This document shows, piece after piece, positions 56,825-64,000 of a stretch of DNA of 64,000 nt. Every line of letters starts with the position of its first letter. The stretch's first letter is position 1. Location of the stretch: NCBI GenBank assembly GCA_006538405.1, contig BJKQ01000029.1, positions 62,001 to 126,000 of the forward strand, read 5' to 3'. The notes beneath the pieces are model-generated. The model made no database searches, was not told the origin of the DNA, and saw nothing but the letters and a program-made list of their open reading frames with translations. The position numbers and the translations under genes are program-made. This DNA comes from Hansfordia pulvinata (Eukaryota; Ascomycota; Sordariomycetes; Xylariales).

Positions 56825-57835
56825 TCAAACCCTCCCTTCGCCATGATTGACTACACACGCGGTCTCTAGCTGCTTTGTCCATTGCCCGCACTTGCCACCA
56901 TGCTTGTGTTTAAGGTGTTGACGAAAGTGATCAGCTCTGTAGAACTTTTTGTCTGTTTGACAGCCCCGGAAGTCATGTTTCTCATGTAGATGAAGCAATC
57001 GCTCTTCCCAGTCCTTTTTGGTCAGTTCACCCATGCGGCTGATCACCTCACTCCGTCGAAAGCCTTCGCCACAGTATGCACAACTTTCAAACATGAGAGA
57101 ACCGAGTTTGCTTTTTGAGAAGTCCTGAGTGCGGTCATGCAAAGTGGAGCAAGACCAACTTTGAACACGCTGGTGAAGACTTCTGTGGTGACGGATCGCC
57201 TCGTTCTTCTGAGCGAATCGTTTTGGACATAAATCACACCCATAAGCTTTCCCTTGCTTGTTTGATGTGTTGCTGGAGCAGATCAGTCGCCATAAACTGT
57301 TGGAGGATTTTGAATCATGTGCAAACATACCGTAATATTCGCTTCCTGGACAGGTCTTGCTGCTGTTGTGAGTAGGTTTTTGCGAAGTTGGATCGTCTTC
57401 GCCTATTTTGTTGCACGGCAGTGCCATTCGGCCCCATGGTCCCGTCATAGGAAGAGGCTCGGCGAATTTTCTCCTCGATCCGGCTCTGGACCTGACTTGG
57501 GTCGATTCCAAGGGTTTTGTGGGGTGGAACGAGTTTTTTTGAAGAATCGATGCTGCTGGAGGGGGGTGAGAATTGCCAGAAAGCTGCATTCTTGTTTCTG
57601 GCCGCGATTGGCGAAAAAATCGTAAAGGGGAGCGGCGACGTGATGGAGGGCGCACGGCAATCACATCCATTTGCGTAACACGAATCGAGCGTTCGCCATC
57701 CCAAATGCACCAGCCTTCGATGTCTATTGGCATTGTGTGCATCAAAGTTCCACAAGTGATCATCTGCCAGTATACCTTGTAAGTAGGGCCTTTTCCCTGT
57801 TTTTCCAAGGCGACTTCTCGGAAGATTCGGTTCAA
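56825..57835 (-). CDS. C2H2 zinc-finger protein, fungal family
   Basis: Likely nuclear. The frame is open over 336 codons. The first finger reads CDLCPKRFAQKNEAIRHHRSLH, followed by the order typical of a large ascomycete family: an SWSC segment, CAYCGEGFRRS, a WEERLLHLHEKHDFRGC segment and KKFYRADHFRQHLKHKH. The N-terminal 190 residues are low in structure. The first ATG (57835) is uncertain: a second frame (57887-57315) is also open over the N-terminal region, and an internal ATG at 57592 (MQLSGNSHP) may be the true start, so an upstream intron is possible. The zinc-finger half is secure. It is on the same strand as the nearby truncated LINE and as one copy of the dispersed repeat. Confidence 0.65.
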   Translation of the reverse strand: MNRIFREVALEKQGKGPTYKVYWQMITCGTLMHTMPIDIEGWCIWDGERSIRVTQMDVIAVRPPSRRRSPLRFFRQSRPETRMQLSGNSHPPPAASILQKNSFHPTKPLESTQVRSRAGSRRKFAEPLPMTGPWGRMALPCNKIGEDDPTSQKPTHNSSKTCPGSEYYGMFAHDSKSSNSLWRLICSSNTSNKQGKAYGCDLCPKRFAQKNEAIRHHRSLHQRVQSWSCSTLHDRTQDFSKSKLGSLMFESCAYCGEGFRRSEVISRMGELTKKDWEERLLHLHEKHDFRGCQTDKKFYRADHFRQHLKHKHGGKCGQWTKQLETACVVNHGEGRV

Positions 57836-58369
57836 TCGCGCACGGGTGCAGACATACCGATAAGTGCGTTTTCATGGCCTGAATCACAGGTCGCGTAATC
57901 CGCCCGCAGACTTCTGCCTGAGAAAGAGTCAGCCCATAGTCTGAGCAGTTGAGACGCTCCTTTTCAACAAGTAGCGCATGTTGCTATGAGTGAGGCCACA
58001 CAAGTACCGTCCTAGCCCTCCCTGGCGTACATGGCGTACTAGAAAAACTTACTGGATAGACCACTGCAAAGGGAAGTGAGACATGACCTTTCCATGCTCT
58101 CCAACAATGCGCAGTCGTAATCGCTTCGATCGAACTTGTTTCTATGAAGGACTCTCGACCGTACCGACCTCAGAGGGGAGACCATGTAGGCAATGCCAGG
58201 CAGTGCATATTGTGATTCCATGATAAGGTGAGCTGAGCCAATATCTGATTTCTCTTATTCAAAATCAACAAAAACAAAATAGCTTGGGTCACGGTCACTT
58301 GGGTGTATGGCTGAAAAGTCGGGAAGTTTAATCTTCTCCAAGTGGAATAAAGCTCGGGATGCCATGTAC
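57836..58369. other. No supported gene
   Basis: Upstream region of the C2H2 gene; nothing else seen. Confidence 0.45.
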
Positions 58370-59215
58370 ATTGCGTCGTCTTGATAACTCCGCACGGGCC
58401 ACCTGGAAAGCTGAGCTGACGCAGAAGCGTTGAGCAGGATGTGATCATCAGATCTGAACCCGTCTTGAAGGACCTGAACTAAAGGCCGAGTGGGGGGTTC
58501 CAGCCGTGTCTGCTGCGAGATGATTTACCCTACACTGCGCCAGTAGCTGACAATCTAGAACGGGAGGAATGAAGTGATGATCCAAAAATTGTTGTCGAGA
58601 CCGGTAACGCCCAGGGATGTCTTTCCAGCTTAGTCTCCATATCAGCGTTGTGTGTATCCCGATGGATCCCGGGTGGCAAAACCTCCATCAGATGCATTGA
58701 TCCCCAAGAACGGTTGCCTGATTAGGCTATTCTTCAATGGCACAAGCGACGTGGCGACGGGTAGGTCTGTTAAAGACAGGGAAAGGTACAAAATTTTAGA
58801 ACATGTCGCTCAGGCGAATATGGTGTTGTGCTTCTCGTGTGGGCTTTGTGTGGTAATAATCACTTGGTGCTGTCGCAAGACCTGTCACATTCTAATTTTA
58901 GCGAGTCTCGGCATTTCAAAAACGACAGGCAACCCCTGCCAGCCTAATTGCCGGCTATCGCGATCCGGGACAGCGGCGTAAGCGGCTGGTACAGAATTGG
59001 ATTGAGTGCCCCGCTCTAGAGCCTTGCGCTCTAGCGTCATCAACCTTGCAAGGGGGACCTTAGAGAACATCTCATAGTTTAGCGCAAAAGGTGGCGACAT
59101 ACCCTCCATCACTAGGCGTCCGCGGTAACACCTAGGTCCCCGAGGAGCCCGGCAATAGAAAAACGGCATTAAAATGAAGTATGGGCGACGATGTAGAGAC
59201 TGGTACACAGATGGT
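58370..59215 (-). repeat. Dispersed repeat, copy 2 (inverted relative to 22438-23310)
   Basis: Reverse complement of the repeat at 22.4 kb with many substitutions and small indels. A minus-strand frame (59319-58885, 144 codons) covers part of it but is not kept in copy 1, so it is not taken as a gene. Confidence 0.75.
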
Positions 59216-59754
59216 ATTACGATCAAAGCAGTTGCGCCACACACGACAGTCACGAGCCCATCACAGTACACGGTAGCTCTGCGAATGGTGATGGCCGGGC
59301 TTCCAAATTTTAGTCCCAATCATGTGGCTTTAGCCTGGGCGTTCTCAGCCACCGCTGTCAAGCCAGCGAAAACTGATTCTGGCATTGAACACGCGACTCG
59401 CCAGTCACAGCTGGAACGATGTTGGAATGGAAGGGTAAAACCTATGTGGGGGGCTCAATTTCTCGAGATGGAGAGGCCTGTGGCAAGTCTTTTACCAACG
59501 ATACTGGGTGCTGAAACCTGGTCGCAACTAGAGAAATACCACATTGTGACAGAGTACGGTGGCTTCTGAAGGCACTCTTCACAAGATAAGAAACGACTAT
59601 AACGTGGATCGAGATGCTGTTGAGAGTTGAAGGAACTATCATAAGCACGTTTCGAAGCTTACGTTGGTGCGATTACTGGCTAGAATGCGGGAGTGAGTAA
59701 GCCAGATCCGACTCTCAATTTTTTAGATTAGATTTCGTTAGTTTGTGTCAACAT
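59216..59754. other. Spacer between the two repeats
   Basis: Plus-strand frame 59174-59569 has no recognisable content. Nothing supported. Confidence 0.4.
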
Positions 59755-62700
59755 GCCCAGCCCTTCCCGATAGCATCAGCCGGATCAAAGAGGAGCCCGA
59801 AGGAGGACGTATACATTCTACTGTGTGAAGACTGGTAGACTGGGACACTAAGCCGAAATAGGCCGATTGAAAGGGGTCCTGATGGAATGGTTCCATCTAT
59901 GATCTGGCCCGGTGTGGATCGCAATCGGATGATTAGCCTCCATGAGGCAGGCTGAGCGGCACAATGAAGACATTGACTAAGGGTCTAGACCATTGAGGTA
60001 AGGGTTTCGCCAACTTTCCAAGTCCCTGCAAACTGCATTCTTAACGTGGTGCGTGCTTAGATGACGCAACCGCCAGAGGCATTTAGAAGCGCAGAAGCCT
60101 ATTCCACGAGCTACATAGCACTACCGCCGAAAGTATTAGTCGCCGCAAGTGTCCACCTGTTAGGCAGGATCGTAACAGCCAAGAGTAAATGCTGCGAGGC
60201 TGCTGAGTCTCTCACAGGCTCTAGACCTCTAGACTGAGCCACTTTCGGAGGGTGCATTCCAGCCAAGTTGCACGCCTGAGAGACTGGCTCGTACAAAACG
60301 AACGAAAGGTAGGAATGAACATGGTTCATGCATGTCAGCAGTCTAGAAGTCATCTCGCCTCGATGGGTAAGTTCCAAAGTTTTCCTAGCTCAATTTCGGC
60401 TTTTGCAAAAAGCTCTGATGGAGCTGGTTTCCTCAATATTTACGGTCACGACGAAGAGTGAGCGCGTTTCTTAACGCGCTGTCCCGCGCCATGATCGATT
60501 TTTCTAGATTCATAGCATTAACCAATATGAACTTGTGGAATGCAATGAAGAGATAGAGGAACAAGAAGGTGAACCAGAATCGCTCATACGAGTATCTCGC
60601 TTTTCTCATAGTAGATTGCTTAGCCTCGCGGTCCAGGTTGGAGAAAGCTCTCTGTGTCTCTTTGAGTTGAAGACCCTACCCTGTTATGGCAGTACCATCA
60701 GTCTCTAAATTTAGCGAAGATTTTGGATAGTGGGTTCCCTCTGCGAATCAAATGGGAGGGCAACTCTTACCGTGTAAACTACCGCTAGCGCAATCGTGGA
60801 AGGAGCGGCCGACGCTAGACTGTGCGGAAGAGCCCGCTGTGGGTCAGCGTTCTGATGCATGTAGGATTGACTCCATATCACATTCAAATGCCGGAAAATG
60901 CCGGATCCATAGACAACCAGACGTTGCCACCATACCATGGTCACCACTTTGCCTCGTCTGAGAAAACTTTTGTTCATTCATGATTATATTATTGGGATTG
61001 TGCCAAAAAAAAAAAAGAAAAAAAAAAGTCTTGAATACGCACTGAAGGAACTGCATCTCACTAACACCACATTGTCTTTGAAGCATCGCGCGATAGACAT
61101 GGCTGAGTAATGAGCTCACACCATTGCCTCCCTGTCATAGGCCATTCCCCGGTTTCTGCCAGGGCACCGTGTGGCATCGTACGAAGCTAGCGCTCAGCAG
61201 GACATTTTTAGGATACATTTGTGGCAAGGCGGCAGGCATTCTGACAAAAGCCCATATGTGTATGGAATGAGTGACGCGGGTCTTCAGAGCAGGTTTCGTC
61301 GTTAAGCGAGATAGCAGTGTGAGATAGCAGTGCGGGATGGTGTCCAGGCAACATACATGGTAGCCTCATCTGAGGCATGACTGGCAGCAGTGGCGAGTAT
61401 TTGTGAAAGGCGATGTTACCATCCGCCGCGCTCACCCTTGAGTCTAGAATAGAAGAAAAGATGTTCACAATCCTTCAAAAAGCTTTCGCACCGGAAATTT
61501 TGTTTAACCCTGTTATACTCCCATGTTCACCGATTCCTACCTTCTCTAATGCCTCTGAACCGTAATGTAGGATAGAAACACCTTTGATACACTCGAGATA
61601 CCGGGTCACCCTCCAGATCACCCGCGCCCTTCCGACCTCGAAAGGGGACCAGCTGTGTGCTCTCGGCCTACGAATCGGAGGGTTACAAGGGTGAGCAAAC
61701 ATCAGCTTTTCTCTGCGTCCAGTACGCTTGCCGTCACCAACCAGTCACTTATCGTACCAACCCCGGTCCTCCCGAAGTCGGGCAAGATCATAACACAATT
61801 GTTTGCAGTGGTCCCGTGCGATCAAGCGAGTATGGAGAGCTTTTACCACGTCAACAAAGATTTCTGGCCCTCTGAAAGGAAGCATTGACAGACAGACTAT
61901 CCCACTGCCTGATATAATGATTAATGGCTGTCATGGTGCTTCTATTCCCTACTTATCGCCTCCTAACGCCCCCACTTACATCAACTTGACATAAAGGGTT
62001 CTCGTAATGCTTCATTTCCCTACCCCGCTGATCTCGTATGAAGAACATTGGCTTACTCAATCTCTATATCTGAAGAACATCATGCGATCGACCCAAAGAC
62101 GACGAAATGCGTGTACTAACCACGGAAAGTACAGAGTGTGGATAGGCCGAGCCACGCTTCGGTACCCAACATGATAGCAACAGGCCTTGGTGGGATCCAA
62201 ACTCCATGCCGCAAAGCCCGCTTTTCACAATGCTCGAACTACTCAATAAACGATCCTCAATGCAGCATGAGCTGTGCAATATCAACAGTTGCATTGCGAG
62301 ATTGGACGAAGAACTGAAACGTCTGTATTCTCATGATGATCATAAGTGCAGTGGAAAAATGCAGCACTGCTCTACTAATCACCTTGCATTGAACCACCGA
62401 AGACGGGATGGTATGTTGACAGTCCGGAACGTCAGCATCGGCGGGGAGGTTCATTTCAACATGGCACCGTTGCCACCACCTCGAAAGGCCGTTCCTACCC
62501 GCGATTTCGGCGCGACAAACGACGCAAAGCGCCAGCAAATATATGTCAAGGATGACGAGGCATTTGGCAATCCGTCCAATCTCTCTAGTCATGCACACCT
62601 CACGCACAAAACCCATCTCAACGACGACTAAGATTTTCGCATAAAACTTCCCCCTATCCGAACCAGACAGGACAACGAGAATTGAGATAATAACATGATT

Positions 62701-64000
62701 AAAAAAAGACGCACGGACAATAGAGGTTGTATCAAAAGTAAGTTCGGACTTCAGATCCCTTACTCTAAGTTTTTAGCTCTTTAAAGCGCTGTTTCACTTC
62801 TCTCTCGACATATTCTGATCCTTGAACATAGCCCAAGCTGTGTCACCTCCTCCATTGCCGATTGCCCAGGAGAGTAAACAGATTTCGCGACTTTTGCAAA
62901 GAAGAGAAAGGGCTTGAGTGATCAGGTAGAGATTTCTGCTGCAAGCCTGAATATCTGTTGCCAGAATGGGATTTATGTCTCCCCGCCTATGCTTGCGGGA
63001 GTCCCATGTGAGAAGATCGACGAGACCCATGATTACTGGGATCCTAGCTGGCCGATACTCGAGTGCGTCATTCAGTCGAGGCTCAGTTGTGTTGAAGAGA
63101 AGCTGGAACGTTTGCGCCGCACCTCTGGACTCGCCCGCCATCACGTTTTTCTTGCCAATCGCCAGGTTAACCGTGGTCAGTTTATCTTAAACTTCCTCAG
63201 AAGGGAGAGAACTTTCCACCCATATCAACTTCTCAAGAAGGAAATGATGATAAGGCTTCACAGTTCTTTCGGTAAATATGACACCAAGTTCCGACTACTG
63301 AGCGCCTATGAGGAGCTCAGAAGTTTTCGCCTCGACGTCACACCACTTGATTGGCTCCGGCAACGCATACACGAGACTTCCACGAGTCAAGGGGACAGCC
63401 TCAACCTGTGTAAGACAATCCTTGGTCTGTACCACGACGACAAACTCAGAGCACAGAGAGAGAAGCATGGCTTGAATAGTAGTGGACGCCCCTCAGGCCG
63501 GAAACGATAACTTTATGAATCTCCATATCTGTGCCAATACAGCTAGGGTCATCTAACGAAGTCCCACGTACATTCATCGTCTGCGTAGGAAAAATATAAA
63601 GATAGAAAGCTATTTAGCCGTGCAAAGACCAGGCTCAAGACTCCCAAGTAATTCATCGTACGAAGTGATAGTGTCCAACCTGCACTGCGCCGCATCGGCG
63701 ACCTCACAACACGCGGTACCGTCACTGTCTCGGAATGCATACCTATCCCCCTCACGGATGTGTCACTACGTCCTTTGCTATCGGAAATGATGAGCATGCC
63801 AACAAGTAGACGTGGCACTGGAAATGAAGGCCGATTGCCCCTCTCGACATGATGGAAGCCAGGCGTTGAGCGGCAGGAAATCCAGTTTGACTCAAAATAG
63901 TCAATCGCGGCATCCTGATGCATTGACCCCTCCATGCCCTTCGCGCGACTCAGGGAATACATGGAATCCGTTGCAAAGGCTGGGTCCCGATGTGGGACTC
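59755..64000 (+). repeat. 4.2-kb segmental duplication, copy 2, continues past the window
   Basis: Direct copy of 10450-14645. Similarity is still clear at the last base of the window, so the duplicated unit is longer than 4.2 kb. An A-rich run at 61003-61028 replaces a shorter one at 11721-11732. Confidence 0.85.
61832..63510 (+). pseudogene. Conserved fungal protein, copy 2 (decayed)
   Basis: Paralogue of the gene at 12430-14135. It begins MESFYHVNKDFW at 61832. The donor that is GTAAGC in copy 1 reads GAAGC here, so the first splice is lost. The middle exon is open in one frame from the coiled coil (MQHELCNINSCIARLDEE) through ALNHRRRDGML to about 62631, where a TAA replaces the GAA of copy 1. 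Further stops follow before the intron with GTAAGT near 62740. After the intron the first codons are out of frame (AQAV... then TGA), and the C-terminal domain is open again from 62914 to 63510 (198 codons; WDPSWPILE, ARHHVFLANRQVN, DVTPLDWLRQRIHE, GRPSG). The domain itself is well conserved and could still be expressed from an internal ATG; the full gene cannot. Confidence 0.75.

Noticed and set aside
58885..59319. 144-codon minus-strand frame inside the dispersed repeat
   Set aside because: The frame is not kept in the other copy at 22.4 kb and has no recognisable motif.

Overview
The window looks like an accessory, repeat-rich region of a filamentous ascomycete (Pezizomycotina, most likely Sordariomycetes). 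The evidence is short GT-AG introns (about 44-175 bp) with CTAAC/CTGAT-like branch sites, Zn2Cys6, C2H2 and JmjC-type regulator families, a fungal-type UbiA protein, small secreted proteins, and fungal non-LTR and pogo/Fot1-like transposons. Genes are sparse, with about 20 loci in 64 kb and long stretches where nothing coding can be supported. There is no bacterial-style operon structure. The species cannot be named from sequence alone.

Layout. 1-3850: 3' part of a LINE with endonuclease, reverse transcriptase and RNase H domains, broken by one frameshift. 5.3-6.4 kb: unknown, probably secreted protein. 8.4-9.1 kb: C2H2 zinc-finger protein. 10.45-14.65 kb: first copy of a 4.2-kb duplicated segment carrying a conserved fungal gene. 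16.4-17.3 kb: UbiA prenyltransferase with a nonsense codon. 18.3-20.1 kb: Zn2Cys6 regulator with PAS-like domain and an 8-nt microexon. 22.4-23.3 kb: a repeat found inverted at 58.4-59.2 kb. 24.3-25.6 kb: secreted GDSL esterase. 25.9-27.7 kb: pogo/Fot1-like transposon. 27.9-29.6 kb: five-exon gene for a secreted protein, with a 13-nt microexon. 32.2-34.4 kb: a 5-hydroxyisourate-hydrolase-like protein lacking catalytic residues, then a C2H2-JmjC fusion. 35.1-37.2 kb: disordered 680-residue protein. 39.8-40.4 kb: relic of a membrane protein. 41.1-45.2 kb: HerA-like ATPase (frameshifted) head-to-head with an OTT_1508-like deaminase, with a 15-bp minisatellite between them. 46.3-47.8 kb: C2H2 gene with a nonsense codon followed by a pogo tail fragment. 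48.9-52.0 kb: two small secreted proteins. 54.7-56.0 kb: 5'-truncated LINE with a perfect 16-bp target-site duplication. 56.8-57.8 kb: another C2H2 protein. 59.75-64.0 kb: the second, more decayed copy of the 4.2-kb segment, running off the window.

Two themes stand out. First, several loci look like full genes with only one or a few lesions: UbiA, the ATPase, the C2H2 gene at 46 kb, the membrane-protein relic and the duplicated gene. This fits birth and death of genes in a dispensable compartment. Second, the proteins that remain are mostly secreted or regulatory (signal-peptide proteins, zinc fingers, deaminase plus ATPase), as expected of an effector or conflict-type accessory region. The deaminase/ATPase pair is the best candidate for an undescribed functional system, although the ATPase allele here appears broken.
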